Source: CAYQDB01 sp964416195 (lineage in GTDB: Bacteria; Zixibacteria; MSB-5A5; GN15; FEB-12). Taken from it: 64,000 nucleotides of DNA. The DNA lies in NCBI GenBank assembly GCA_964416195.1, contig CAYQDB010000006.1:1-64000 (forward strand). The letters are read 5' to 3'. Position numbers and translations under genes: made by a program. The notes beneath the pieces were generated by a model, which saw only the letters and a program-made list of their open reading frames with translations, made no database searches and was not told the DNA's origin. Shown one piece after another: positions 32,960 to 42,694 of the stretch; position 1 is the first letter of the stretch, and the number at the start of each line of letters is the position of its first letter.

Positions 32960-33985
32960 ATGAAGTGGGCTCTTCTGGCGTTAATGACATCTATAGTATT
33001 AATATACATTCCCACTTGTGTTCTTGCCGGCGACTACCTTGACGGCGCTAAGTCCCAATACTTGCTCAACATCCAGGAGCTGCTCTACAATGATAGGTTC
33101 AACGGGGCTGATTCGCTGGCCAGGGTAATGATTGAAGAATACCCTGATGACCCTGCTGGTTATCTCTTCAGGGCTATTACTCTTGTCACCGTTATGTTCG
33201 ATCGGGAAGAAAACCTGAATCCTGAGCAGTTCAACCGGCTGATTGACACCACGGTGACCAAAGCATTGAGCATACGGGATACGGCGTCAAATTGCACGCG
33301 CGCCTGGATGTGCCTATTCCTTGGTCACGCCGAGGCATACCGCTCGCTGTGGGAATCTCGCTACGGCTCGTTGGTGAGTGCTGTCAAGATGGGACGCCGC
33401 GCCCGGAAGGAATACGAACGAGGGCTGGCTTGCGATAGCAGTCTCTACGATCTGTACTTCGGCCTCGGCCTGTACAACTATTGGAAGTCGGCTAAGGCGG
33501 GTTTCCTTCGGTGGATCGGTTTGATCCACAACGACAAGGATAAAGGAATAACCCAGTTGCATCTGGCGGCCGATTCGTCTTTCATTTCACAAGAGTCAGC
33601 TTACAGCGCGCTGATCTGGATCGGTTTGGACAGAGGGCAATATGACTCGGTCATTGCGGGTTGTCGCGAGATGCGGAAGAAATACCCTGATGGCAAAGCT
33701 CTTCTCTGGCCGCTGGCCCGCGCCTATTATGAAAAGAAGGATTTTCCCAATGCCGTGAAGACATTCGAGTTGTTGCGCGAGCGGATAGCGTGTGATCCCG
33801 GCAACTATTTCAATCTCATAGAATGCGATTATTACTTGTACCGGTGCTCTGAGAAACTGTCGATGAAACGTGAAGCCGATGGAATCGCCGGTAGAATGCA
33901 ACAGTATTACGGGCAAATCCCTAAAGAAATACGGAAAAAGCAGCGCCTCAAAATCGCCCTTTTGCGGCGGGCTGCAAGGACATAA
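32960..33985 (+). CDS. Exported TPR-like helical repeat protein
   Basis: A 341-aa protein with signal peptide (MKWALLALMTSIVLIYIPTCVLA) and helical pairs typical of tetratricopeptide-like folds (FNGADSLARVMIEEYPDDPAGYLFRAI, ALLWPLARAYYEKKDFPNAVKTFELLRERI). No catalytic motif is seen. The central part (GRRARKEYERGLACDSSLYDLYFGLGLYNYWKS) recalls uncharacterised FCB periplasmic proteins. A periplasmic scaffold role is a guess. It follows the sigma/anti-sigma pair by 286 nt and may or may not belong to that regulon. Confidence 0.7.
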   Translation: MKWALLALMTSIVLIYIPTCVLAGDYLDGAKSQYLLNIQELLYNDRFNGADSLARVMIEEYPDDPAGYLFRAITLVTVMFDREENLNPEQFNRLIDTTVTKALSIRDTASNCTRAWMCLFLGHAEAYRSLWESRYGSLVSAVKMGRRARKEYERGLACDSSLYDLYFGLGLYNYWKSAKAGFLRWIGLIHNDKDKGITQLHLAADSSFISQESAYSALIWIGLDRGQYDSVIAGCREMRKKYPDGKALLWPLARAYYEKKDFPNAVKTFELLRERIACDPGNYFNLIECDYYLYRCSEKLSMKREADGIAGRMQQYYGQIPKEIRKKQRLKIALLRRAART

Positions 33986-34019
33986 TCGGCTGATTGCCTA
34001 CTTTCTCGGAACGTAACAG

Positions 34020-36158
34020 CTACAGAAGCTGTCCAGTTCGCACTTTCTCATCCAGAAGACGGCATCCCTCCATCAGGATCGATTCATTCGGAAGTTTATT
34101 ATTCGATTCCGGGAGGCTTTCAGCCGGTACTGGTTCGACAGTCCAGGTGCCGTCCGTCCACGTAATACCTTCGTATACTGCCTCTGGGCCGGTTTTGCCT
34201 TCAAACTGGGCGAAGATGATATTTCCCTGGTCGAGATATATGACCAGTTTTTCCCCCTCCGAACTGCCCGGGGTGATCGCTATTCGCACCGTCTTGCGGC
34301 TGGGCCCCAGGGCCTGCAAAAGATCAATCAGATTCATGTCTGATAGGCGTCCCCTGGAACCGCCAATCTGTTCTCCCTCCGGTGTCTCCTTGACCTCGGC
34401 TTGAATGTGCGCCTGGATTTTCACCAGCTTGGCGGTTAGCAGGTCGAAGTTACCATCGAGAGCAACAATATCCTCGATTCCCCGTTCAAGCAGGGAGGTT
34501 AGATCCGAAGTTGCTGAACTATCCATTAGAAGGAAGGTGGGCACCTTACGAAAATCGATTCCTCTTTTTTCCAGATCGTGGACGCAGGTTCTGACATCGG
34601 ATGCCTTTCCCGGTAACATCAGGACAGTCATGTCAGGCAGACTGCGCTGAAATAGGTCGACAAAGGAATCGATGGAATGTTCGACAACTGTCCGAAAGCC
34701 TTCGTTCTTGAGGCGCAGGTCGAGGGGATAAAGCAAGTTGTTCTCGCTAGCATAGACCATGACTTGGCTGGCTCTTCCTGCTGTCTGTAGCTGGAGTATT
34801 TCTTCCTGCACCATAACAATGAAGGCTTCTACCACCTCGACCAGAAAGAGCTTACCTGTCAGATCGCGGAGTTTCTTCTTTATGCTCTCAAACTTATCAA
34901 GAGACAACCGTTCGTCGGTGGGGATGTTGTCGCAGAAGAGGTCGACGATGGTAATGATATTCCCACCAAGAGCCTCTATCGGAAGACGCTTGGTGTATTT
35001 TCCCCCGAGGTCAATATACATGCTGCGGAGCATCTCGATTACAACCGGTGAGTAGTTGAGCGACTGCAGCAGCTTGGTTGTGAGCCTGATAGTCGAGCGG
35101 TAGTCCTGACTCGCCTCTGTATGGTAGTAAAACTTGGCCAGGTCGTGTACATAGGCAGCGCTGGTAATCATCAGACGCTCTTTGTCCGGCAGACCGATCT
35201 TCCGACACAGTTTGTCAACATACTGCCCGACCCTCCCGCTGTGGTTGTCGGGCAGTTTTGATTTCGATGATAAAAGCGACGTGAATAGGTCAAGACTCTT
35301 TATCAGCAGGTCTCCTTCGGTGGCAACAGCGTCCTCGTTCAGCACTAAAGCGGAGGCTGATTCGTAGTATCGCACCGCGGTCCGGGGCGATGTTTTACGC
35401 AGCCTGTCGATTAGGTCAATGTAGTCGCCGGAGACCGTGTCCTTTATGAAGACGCAGAGGAATCGCTGGTCGCCGATCATATCAATAGCGTCATCAGCCG
35501 AGTTGGTCATCGTCACTTGGTAGCCATCCCGCTCAAGAATAGATTGTAGTAACGGGCCGGAATACTCCTCATCTGTAACCAGTAGAACCACCCCGCGCGA
35601 GTCGCTAATCTCCTGTTGCTCCTCATCTAGGGCAGGAACCGGTCTTTCTCCGGTATCCGTGGCCTCATCGGGAATCTCCAGCAGGAGGTTGTCGTCAAGG
35701 GACACGTTCCGCCCCATATAGTGTTTTGCAATGGCTGTGTTCAGAGCCAGTTCGGCGGCGACGTAGAGTTTGATTTCCTTTCCCTGCACCACGAAATTCA
35801 ACTCGTCGGCCAGGCTCTGGTCGGTCGGGTCTTCACAGGCGATTTTCACCAGATTCTTTTTTGAGTCGTAATCAAACGGAATAACCTTGCGGGCGACAGC
35901 TACTTTCTTCGGGATAAATTTGATAACTGTTTTCGGGATATCAAGCTTAGCCAGCACCACCCCCTCACAGCTAAGCTGCGTCGCCAGCGCTTTAACCAGT
36001 CCCGCTTCATCGATGTACCGATGAAATAGAAGCTGAGAGCCAAACTTCCCGCCGTGCGCCTTCTGTCGCATGAGAGCTTCTTTTATCTGGGATTTGGAGA
36101 TGAGACCTTTCTTGACAAGGATATCATCAAGCCGGTGTTTTCGTGTATTCCGACTCAT
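34020..36158 (-). CDS. Multidomain regulator: MshEN - receiver-like - HD - receiver-like - DUF4388
   Basis: A 712-aa cytoplasmic protein. Residues 1-150 form an MshEN/GspE N-terminal domain (LDDILVKKGLISKSQIKEALMRQ ... FIPKKVAVARKVIPFDYD ... IACEDPTDQ), known in relatives to bind c-di-GMP. A receiver-like domain (VVLLVTDEEYSGPLLQSIL) is followed by an HD-type region (SAAYVHDLAKFYYH), a second receiver-like part, and a C-terminal DUF4388/PATAN domain (LSDMNLIDLLQALGPSRKTVRIAIT). Its ATG shares a base with the pilT stop (TAATG), so the two are translationally coupled. This suggests control of type IV pilus retraction or surface behaviour. Confidence 0.8.
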   Translation of the reverse strand: MSRNTRKHRLDDILVKKGLISKSQIKEALMRQKAHGGKFGSQLLFHRYIDEAGLVKALATQLSCEGVVLAKLDIPKTVIKFIPKKVAVARKVIPFDYDSKKNLVKIACEDPTDQSLADELNFVVQGKEIKLYVAAELALNTAIAKHYMGRNVSLDDNLLLEIPDEATDTGERPVPALDEEQQEISDSRGVVLLVTDEEYSGPLLQSILERDGYQVTMTNSADDAIDMIGDQRFLCVFIKDTVSGDYIDLIDRLRKTSPRTAVRYYESASALVLNEDAVATEGDLLIKSLDLFTSLLSSKSKLPDNHSGRVGQYVDKLCRKIGLPDKERLMITSAAYVHDLAKFYYHTEASQDYRSTIRLTTKLLQSLNYSPVVIEMLRSMYIDLGGKYTKRLPIEALGGNIITIVDLFCDNIPTDERLSLDKFESIKKKLRDLTGKLFLVEVVEAFIVMVQEEILQLQTAGRASQVMVYASENNLLYPLDLRLKNEGFRTVVEHSIDSFVDLFQRSLPDMTVLMLPGKASDVRTCVHDLEKRGIDFRKVPTFLLMDSSATSDLTSLLERGIEDIVALDGNFDLLTAKLVKIQAHIQAEVKETPEGEQIGGSRGRLSDMNLIDLLQALGPSRKTVRIAITPGSSEGEKLVIYLDQGNIIFAQFEGKTGPEAVYEGITWTDGTWTVEPVPAESLPESNNKLPNESILMEGCRLLDEKVRTGQLL

Positions 36159-37240
36159 TACGCTTCTACCAACTCCGGCTCGCTTGGCGACACCTTCTCA
36201 TAGAACTGCGATGGATCCATGGCTACTCTGACCGCCTCTTCCGCCGTGACGACCCCCGAGTCTACAAGGGCTTTTAGGTGGTTGTCCAGCAGGCGCATTC
36301 CCTTCTTGCGGCTGGATTGAATAACGTTCGGTATCTGGTGAGCTTTTGCCTCTCGGATCAGGTTGGCGATGGCGCTGGTGCGAACCATAAGCTCATATGC
36401 GACAACCCGGCCGGTACCGTCGGTGCGCTTGAGTAGTTGCTGGGAGATTATACCGACGATAGTGTCGGCCAGCATGATCCTAATTTGCTGCTGTTGCTCA
36501 GGAGGAAAGACATCGATGATGCGGTCGATAGTGGCTGTTGCGGTGCAGGTGTGGAGCGTTCCAAGCACAAGCAGACCCACTTCGGCGGCAGTAATGGCAA
36601 GGGAAATTGTCTCTGTATCCCGAAGTTCCCCCACAAGGATGATATCCGGATCTTCCCGCAGCGCAGCTCGCAGAGCCGAGGAAAACGATCTGACGTGGAG
36701 ACCAACCTGACGTTGAGAGATCAATGAGTTCTTGTTGGTATGGACATATTCTATTGGGTCCTCGAGAGTGATTATGTGTCTGGATGAGTTGGAGTTGATA
36801 TGGTTGACCATCGATGCCAGGGTTGTGGTCTTGCCGGAGTTGGTTGGCCCCGTTACCAACATCAGGCCCGATTTGCTTTCCGCCAGCTTGGCGACGGATT
36901 TGGAAAAACCAAGAGCGGTGAGGTCCTGCAACTGGTCGGGGATGAGCCGGATAGCCGTGCCGATGCCACCGTACATCCGGTAGATGTTTATGCGAAACCG
37001 GGACAACCCTTTCACTCCGTAGGCGACGTCGAGGTCGCTGTTTTTCTCGAATTGCCTGATCTGCTCGTCGGTCAGGATTTCATAGACAAGCTGTCTGATA
37101 TTGTCACTGGTAAGCTTCTTGTGCCGCGTTTTCTCCAGCTCGCCGTTGACTCTGACGATGGGAACACTGCCTGCTGCAAGATGCAAGTCAGTCGCGTTGG
37201 CCTCTTTGACAATCCGAAGAAGCTGATCGATTTTCGCCAT
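36158..37240 (-). CDS. pilT: Type IV pilus retraction ATPase
   Basis: A 360-aa hexameric secretion-type ATPase. It carries the PilT N-domain (LHLAAGSVPIVRVNGEL), Walker A GPTNSGKTTT (usual GPTGSGKST), an Asp box (ITLEDPIEYVH), Walker B (EDPDIILVGELRD) and a His box (LVLGTLHTCTA). The C-terminal AIRNLIRE-type block is present as AIANLIREAKAHQIPNVIQS. It powers pilus retraction at the inner membrane. The pilus structural genes are not in the window. The stop codon overlaps the next gene by one base. Confidence 0.95.
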   Translation of the reverse strand: MAKIDQLLRIVKEANATDLHLAAGSVPIVRVNGELEKTRHKKLTSDNIRQLVYEILTDEQIRQFEKNSDLDVAYGVKGLSRFRINIYRMYGGIGTAIRLIPDQLQDLTALGFSKSVAKLAESKSGLMLVTGPTNSGKTTTLASMVNHINSNSSRHIITLEDPIEYVHTNKNSLISQRQVGLHVRSFSSALRAALREDPDIILVGELRDTETISLAITAAEVGLLVLGTLHTCTATATIDRIIDVFPPEQQQQIRIMLADTIVGIISQQLLKRTDGTGRVVAYELMVRTSAIANLIREAKAHQIPNVIQSSRKKGMRLLDNHLKALVDSGVVTAEEAVRVAMDPSQFYEKVSPSEPELVEA

Positions 37241-37404
37241 AGTTGTACTGTTTTCTTAGTTGCAGCATATATCTATCTTTCATTGTATCGGTTAAAAGCT
37301 GTGACAGTTGATGACAGTAGGGCTATATGGGGCTGTTCATTTTTTGAACGGCTGCTGATATTCGCTGCGGTGCCGGGCGGCTGTGCAGGAATCGTTAAAT
37401 CAAA

Positions 37405-37436
37405 TCGGCTACCTCCACCTAGATGAGGGTAGCCGA
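37405..37436 (-). terminator. Stem-loop after the large dockerin gene
   Basis: TCGGCTACC (37405-37413) pairs with GGTAGCCGA (37428-37436) around a 14-nt loop. The minus-strand 3' tail is TTTGATTT, only moderately T-rich. Confidence 0.45.
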
Positions 37437-37482
37437 ATCTATATAACCAGGACTGGTCTTGCGTTGTTAGCTGTTCCTCTAT

Positions 37483-40400
37483 CTACGGACACGGCACTGG
37501 TGGCGGACCTCCCTTGAATAAGTAGTCAACTTCGTAGGTCAAGTCAGCAATATCGACATCACCGTCGCCATTGTCGTCGACCTCCTCCGGGCAAGGAGGA
37601 GGCGGGCCTTCCCGGAAGAGCCAGTTAACTTTATAGGTCAGGTCGGCGATATTGATAGTACCATCATGGTTAACATCACCCCGGATCCTGCAGCAACCGC
37701 ACGACAATGACTGGGGATTGATATGCCCGCAGTACCATTGCGTGGCCGTGTAGACGTTGTCAAAAAAGTCCTTCAGATCCCCGTCATACTGCGAGATAAT
37801 CACGACAGAGAAAAGGTAGGTGTCGGCTGGTGTCAGTGTGAGACTGCTATCGAAAGTCATCAGAGTATATAGGTCCGAACAGCATGAGTCGGAAAGCTCG
37901 TAGCCACTATTACCCATATATGTATACAAAGTCTCCGGAGCAAAACCACTGAATGGATAGACATGGGAGGAGTTATCATGTGTGTAGACGCCATGCGGTT
38001 GTGCGGGTTCGTACTGAACGTCGTTGTTGTATCCATCAAGGAAACGAATACCCCCGAAACGTCTGTTGTTATATGGAGCCTGACCGTCTTCCTCGCATCC
38101 CTGCTGGAAGATCAGATCCAAATTGGCTTCGAAACCGGAGTAGTTGCGCACGTTTGTATCAGCCGGGATATCCCAGTCGATCGCTTCGCCAATACGTACA
38201 TCAGTAATTGTTGTGTCGCCGACATAGTCGTCATTGAGATAGACCATAATGCGCTCAATTACGAAGCTGCAGGTGTCCCCACTCGGATCAGCAGGAGCAT
38301 ACCAGACCTTTTCGACAGCGATAAGCGAGTCATGGGTCACGAACTTGCCGGATCTGAAGATCTCACAATCGCCCGAGTCGGTGGTTGGCGTGGGCTCGCC
38401 AATGGGCACGAAGCCATTTTGGTCAAGGTAGGAAGTGCTGAATATCGAAAAGTTGACAATAGTGTCGTCGTCCCTTGTATAGCCGACAACGGGTGAGCCG
38501 TCATACAGATATATCTCAGCGCTGTCGCCGTAGCTATCGTGATAGTCCATGTTAACCCTGCCGAGGCCTTGGCGGCCGAAGTTGCCAGTGTTGTCTACGG
38601 TCAGAGCCAGGCAGGAAGTGCGGATTGTATCCCATTGCACCGGAATAAGATCGTCCGTAACGAAAAAGCTGATTGGGAAGGTATCCGGGAGAGCCGCACA
38701 ATCCCAGGTGAAGATAAGCCGTCCCACCAGGTTGACGGTAGTGCCCGGGTCGTTCACAAGACCATCCTTGTTCAGAATAAGGGTAATGGTATCGCGGTTG
38801 TTGAGCCCGGGAGGAACCGAGCCGCTGAAGCTGCTGAGGTCCAGCCATCCGGAGGGACCGGTACATTCCTGGATAGCCACACTATAGTCGAATTGCTCAT
38901 TACCGCGATTCTCAATAATAATGAAGGTATCCTTTTCGACCCCGTGCTGTGTCCAGGCGGGGTAGGCAATTTCTCGTGGAATGATGATGGGTCGAGGCTC
39001 GCCCTTGGGTCCCACGCATGGTAACCGGAACCACCTCACGTCTGCCTCTGCCCAAAAGCCCTCAGACTCTATTATGGCTCCGGCGCTATGGTCGTTGATA
39101 TACTGGACATCGAGGTAGAAAGTCCCCGGGTCGGTGCTGCCCTCTGGAACTACTATCGTGGCCTGACTGAAATCGCCTGGGTAGTCTGTACCGAACCTGG
39201 TCATTGACGGCCAGTGGTCATTGTCACAAGGGCCGCCGACTCCGCCGACAGAGTCACAGCCGGGTGTGTGGGAGTTGGTCAGGTTACGGGCCTTGTCCCA
39301 GGTCAGACCCTGGTCCTCGGAAATACACAGGTACAAGTCGCCATTGGAGGCGCCGGAAGGAAAGCCGGGGTTGCTCTCGTCGGCGCAGTCATCCATCATG
39401 ATCTCCGGATCGTTGAACTGGACAAACAAGACATAGAGCCTGCCATTGCACTCGGAGATTGTCATCTTGGAGGCGCTCAACTGCCAGGCGCCGCCGTTGC
39501 AGGTGGTTTGATCCCATCCGGAATTGTGCACTGTGAGTATGTAGGGCCAGTTCTCAGACCAGTGGAAGATTCGTCCACTGAGCAATCCCGCCTGACCGCC
39601 TTGATTAGCATCGGCGGGCCAGAAGCGAGCGCCCCAGACAATGTGCAGGTTGCCGTCAGACGTAATCAAGGCCGACAGGTCGGTGTACGGGCGATATCCC
39701 TCTTCGCCGTCAACGTTCTTGGTGACATTTGCACGATGCTGGAAGGTCTGCCCGTAGTCGTACGAAACCTGATAGTAGAGGTCGTTATCCATTTGGGGGA
39801 AGTTCCAGCACTCGTACCCGGAACAGGTGTCGCAGTGGCCGGGACACGGCAGATTGGCGGTCCAGACCAGCGCTACCTTACCGTCGCTGGTTGCTGCGAT
39901 GTCGTGGGCCAGATTATACATTGTATCAATGCAGTAAGGAGGGTAGTCCCAGTAGGCGCCGGGGGTACGGTCTGAACCTACTCGTCGGAAGTACATTATC
40001 GTTCGCGGATCGCCAATACCCGGTTCAGTCTCTTGGGCAATAATATGCAGTACGGTATCATTGGGCCCTTCCACGTATCTGAACTTCGGCCACATGGTGC
40101 CTGTGCCTCCGGGGTAGCCCTGGCAATACGAACTGACTGAGTCTGGGATACGACTGCTAAAGTCAAAAGTGCAGCAGCCGGGGCAATAATCCCAGTAGAA
40201 GTGGCTTTGAGAAGGGTCATACGGTGGACTCAGATTGTTGTGACCGCCTACAACTGCCCGGTTGTTGCCTGTCACGTCGACACCAACATAACCGGCATAC
40301 TCATCATCAGGCTGTAGGCCGGTTTCACACTGGTAGTTGCCGTCAAGAGCATTCCAGCACTTGTAGTAGTACTCGCTGGATGTAAAGATAGGGTTTGGCA

Positions 40401-40743
40401 GATACATCCAGGAGAAATGAACCAGCAGAGTGTCAGGGTAACCGTGCAGTCCCCAGGTGATCATGCGGCCCATGGAACCCTTGTGTTGAGAGTCGAACCA
40501 GGTATTCCCAATCACAGTCCCGGGAGAAGCGCTCGGGGTAGCCCGGCCTAAGGTATGCCTTGGCTCCACTTTCTCCAAGGTGGGTGCCCTGTTGTGCTCA
40601 TCGGGGAAAGCATACTGGAGTGACCTGTTGATCAGCGGATTGGTTGTCTGTCTTTCGACAGGAGATTTGGCGGCAAAAGCTGAAAATGTTAGGAAAGAAA
40701 ACAGCAGTGAGGAGAGAGTCAGTTTCAATAGACGAGTCGACAT
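37483..40743 (-). CDS. Large secreted propeller-like protein with C-terminal dockerin pair
   Basis: A 1086-aa exported protein (signal MSTRLLKLTLSSLLFSFLTFSAFA). Residues 80-590 show repeated sialidase/exo-alpha-type blades with HIVWGARFW, KVALVWTAN and DQGLTWDKARN motifs. A beta-rich middle follows, then a dockerin with two complete repeats at the very end (GDVNHDGTINIADLTYKVNW and NGDGDVDIADLTYEVDYL). It has many Cys residues, likely disulfide-bonded outside the cell. The start at 40743 has AGGAGG. The frame extends to 40806, but a promoter lies at 40802-40830, so the longer start is rejected. Confidence 0.82.
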   Translation of the reverse strand: MSTRLLKLTLSSLLFSFLTFSAFAAKSPVERQTTNPLINRSLQYAFPDEHNRAPTLEKVEPRHTLGRATPSASPGTVIGNTWFDSQHKGSMGRMITWGLHGYPDTLLVHFSWMYLPNPIFTSSEYYYKCWNALDGNYQCETGLQPDDEYAGYVGVDVTGNNRAVVGGHNNLSPPYDPSQSHFYWDYCPGCCTFDFSSRIPDSVSSYCQGYPGGTGTMWPKFRYVEGPNDTVLHIIAQETEPGIGDPRTIMYFRRVGSDRTPGAYWDYPPYCIDTMYNLAHDIAATSDGKVALVWTANLPCPGHCDTCSGYECWNFPQMDNDLYYQVSYDYGQTFQHRANVTKNVDGEEGYRPYTDLSALITSDGNLHIVWGARFWPADANQGGQAGLLSGRIFHWSENWPYILTVHNSGWDQTTCNGGAWQLSASKMTISECNGRLYVLFVQFNDPEIMMDDCADESNPGFPSGASNGDLYLCISEDQGLTWDKARNLTNSHTPGCDSVGGVGGPCDNDHWPSMTRFGTDYPGDFSQATIVVPEGSTDPGTFYLDVQYINDHSAGAIIESEGFWAEADVRWFRLPCVGPKGEPRPIIIPREIAYPAWTQHGVEKDTFIIIENRGNEQFDYSVAIQECTGPSGWLDLSSFSGSVPPGLNNRDTITLILNKDGLVNDPGTTVNLVGRLIFTWDCAALPDTFPISFFVTDDLIPVQWDTIRTSCLALTVDNTGNFGRQGLGRVNMDYHDSYGDSAEIYLYDGSPVVGYTRDDDTIVNFSIFSTSYLDQNGFVPIGEPTPTTDSGDCEIFRSGKFVTHDSLIAVEKVWYAPADPSGDTCSFVIERIMVYLNDDYVGDTTITDVRIGEAIDWDIPADTNVRNYSGFEANLDLIFQQGCEEDGQAPYNNRRFGGIRFLDGYNNDVQYEPAQPHGVYTHDNSSHVYPFSGFAPETLYTYMGNSGYELSDSCCSDLYTLMTFDSSLTLTPADTYLFSVVIISQYDGDLKDFFDNVYTATQWYCGHINPQSLSCGCCRIRGDVNHDGTINIADLTYKVNWLFREGPPPPCPEEVDDNGDGDVDIADLTYEVDYLFKGGPPPVPCP

Positions 40744-40801
40744 ATTTCCTCCTTTCCGAGACTGACTCGATCTGACTGTCATTGCTGTTATACCACGCTT
40801 T

Positions 40802-40830
40802 AACATAGCTCTATTCTATAGAAAAGTCAA
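40802..40830 (-). promoter_or_regulatory. Sigma-70 type promoter of the large dockerin gene
   Basis: On the minus strand TTGACT (40830-40825), a 17-nt spacer and TATGTT (40807-40802). The predicted start of transcription is about 50 nt before the ATG at 40743. Confidence 0.55.
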
Positions 40831-40912
40831 CATCTATTAGTTACCGCACGTCGGTCGTCTGTCTTTTTAGCTTGCCTGGGCCATATCCATTTCATATCTA
40901 CACACCAAGCAG

Positions 40913-42301
40913 ATGGAGCAACTGAACCACATCCTCGAAGCTATCTCCGGGCATGTATGGGGCCTTCCACTCATTACTCTCCTCTTAGGAACGGGCATCT
41001 TTCTTACTCTTCGTTTGCTCTTCGTGCAGATTCGCGGCTTTGGTCACGGTGTAGCTATTGCACGCGGCAAGTATGACGATCCTGCGCATAAGGGACAGCT
41101 CACTCACTTCCAGGCGTTATCGGCGGCGCTATCGGCGACGATCGGTATCGGTAATATCGGCGGTGTGGCGACCGCGCTGTATTACGGTGGGCCGGGGGCG
41201 ATCTTCTGGATGTGGATGTCAGCCTTTTTTGGTATGGCGTTGAAGTACACGGAGTGCACATTGGCCATCAAGTATCGTAAGATCGAGCCTGACGGCAATA
41301 TTCGTGGCGGCCCCATGTACTTTATTGAACTGGGATTACCTAAGGCGCTGCGACCACTGGCTTTCATGTTTGCCCTCTGCACTGCGGTTGCTGCCTTTGG
41401 ATCGGGCAACATGGTACAGTCAAACACACTTGCCCACGCGCTGGTTGATGCCTTTGATGTCTCGCCTGAGATGGTGGGAATCTGGCGCTGGGTAATCGGC
41501 ATCGTGCTCTGTACCATGGTGGGGACTGTGATCATTGGCGGGATCAAGCGAATCGGGCACGTAGCGTCGTTCTTGGTGCCTGGAATGTCGGTGATATATA
41601 TCTGTTCGGCGCTGATTGTAATCTGGATAAACCTCGATCAAGTTATGCCGGCCTTCCAACTGATTTTCGAGCATGCTTTCAACCCTACTGCCGCTACTGG
41701 CGGCTTTGCCGGCGCCACTGTCTGGATGACAATCCAATGGGGACTTAGACGGGGTCTCTTCTCCAATGAATCGGGGCAGGGTTCAGCGCCGATGGCACAC
41801 TCCACAGCCAAGGTCGAGGAACCTGTACGTGAAGGCATGGTGGCTATGCTGGGGCCATTCATTGATACGATTGTAATCTGTACTTTGACGGCGCTGGTAA
41901 TTATCACCGCCGGCAAGTGGAGCAGCGGTATCAATGGCGCTCCCCTGACGATGGCGGCCTTTAACGATACGCTGCCGATCTACGGACGCTGGATGGTTGT
42001 GGTAGCGATACTGTTGTTTTCCTATTCGACGGTCATATCATGGTCGTATTACGGTGAGAAAGGGATTGAGTATATTGCCGGCGCCAGAGCCAAGCTGCCA
42101 TACAAGTGGGTGTTTATCTTTTTTACGCTTATCGGTGCGCGTCTTGATCTGGTGGCGGTCTGGTCGTTTGCCGACATCGCCAACGGTCTGATGGCAGCGC
42201 CCAACCTGGTGGCGCTGGTGGGGCTGTCGGGGGCTGTTGTGCTTATCACAAGGAAGTACCTCCACGAAAAAGCCCAGGGCCTGCACCGGCCGTTCAGGTA
42301 A
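40913..42301 (+). CDS. Sodium:alanine (AGCS family) symporter
   Basis: A 462-aa inner-membrane protein with about 11 hydrophobic segments and the AGCS signatures GIGNIGGVATALYYGGPGAI and LRRGLFSNESGQGSAPMAHSTAKV. It is expected to import alanine or glycine with sodium. The N-terminus (MEQLNHILEAISGHVWGLPL) is typical. It has no clear ribosome-binding site and no operon partner, and the next gene is 393 nt away behind inverted repeats. Confidence 0.95.
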   Translation: MEQLNHILEAISGHVWGLPLITLLLGTGIFLTLRLLFVQIRGFGHGVAIARGKYDDPAHKGQLTHFQALSAALSATIGIGNIGGVATALYYGGPGAIFWMWMSAFFGMALKYTECTLAIKYRKIEPDGNIRGGPMYFIELGLPKALRPLAFMFALCTAVAAFGSGNMVQSNTLAHALVDAFDVSPEMVGIWRWVIGIVLCTMVGTVIIGGIKRIGHVASFLVPGMSVIYICSALIVIWINLDQVMPAFQLIFEHAFNPTAATGGFAGATVWMTIQWGLRRGLFSNESGQGSAPMAHSTAKVEEPVREGMVAMLGPFIDTIVICTLTALVIITAGKWSSGINGAPLTMAAFNDTLPIYGRWMVVVAILLFSYSTVISWSYYGEKGIEYIAGARAKLPYKWVFIFFTLIGARLDLVAVWSFADIANGLMAAPNLVALVGLSGAVVLITRKYLHEKAQGLHRPFR

Positions 42302-42587
42302 GGGATAATCAACCGGTTTCAAGCCAGAATTCGGCAGGGGAGGACCTTGCGGTACTGACATTCTGTAACCCTCCTGCCGGTCAGATGTCAATGCACAAGA
42401 TACCTGGCTTGTAGGGCGGGTTAGCGTTTATGTCGGGTTTCTCGCCACATCTGCCGGTGACGTGTTCCGTTTGAAACCCGACAGCATCGCCTTAGTGCTC
42501 CGCCTAGTGGGTGAGTTTCAACTCGGTGTAAAGAAAGCCCATCTGGCAGATGGTGTACAATGTAAGGGCGAATGAAAAGAAAACTGA
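42302..42587. other. Intergenic region with nested inverted repeats
   Basis: Three palindromic structures follow the symporter gene. CGGCAGG / CCTGCCG lies at 42332-42379. TGTCGGGTTTC / GAAACCCGACA lies at 42431-42483 with a 31-nt spacer and follows a GTAGGGCGGGTTAGCG stretch typical of REP-like repeats. CCATCTG-G-CAGATGG lies at 42539-42553. No ORF is supported. They may terminate the symporter transcript or be mobile repeats. Confidence 0.55.
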
Positions 42588-42616
42588 TTGAATTCCCGGC
42601 TGATTTCTTGTATCCT
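42588..42616 (+). promoter_or_regulatory. Sigma-70 type promoter of ilvE-rpiB
   Basis: TTGAAT (42588-42593), a 17-nt spacer and TATCCT (42611-42616). The leader to the ilvE ATG is about 70 nt. Confidence 0.55.
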
Positions 42617-42694
42617 TCATAAGAAGATGTAGGGTAGAACCCTTGGTGGTTCCACCTGCTAGAACTGCGAATGCCTGAAGGCAAGGAGGTATAA

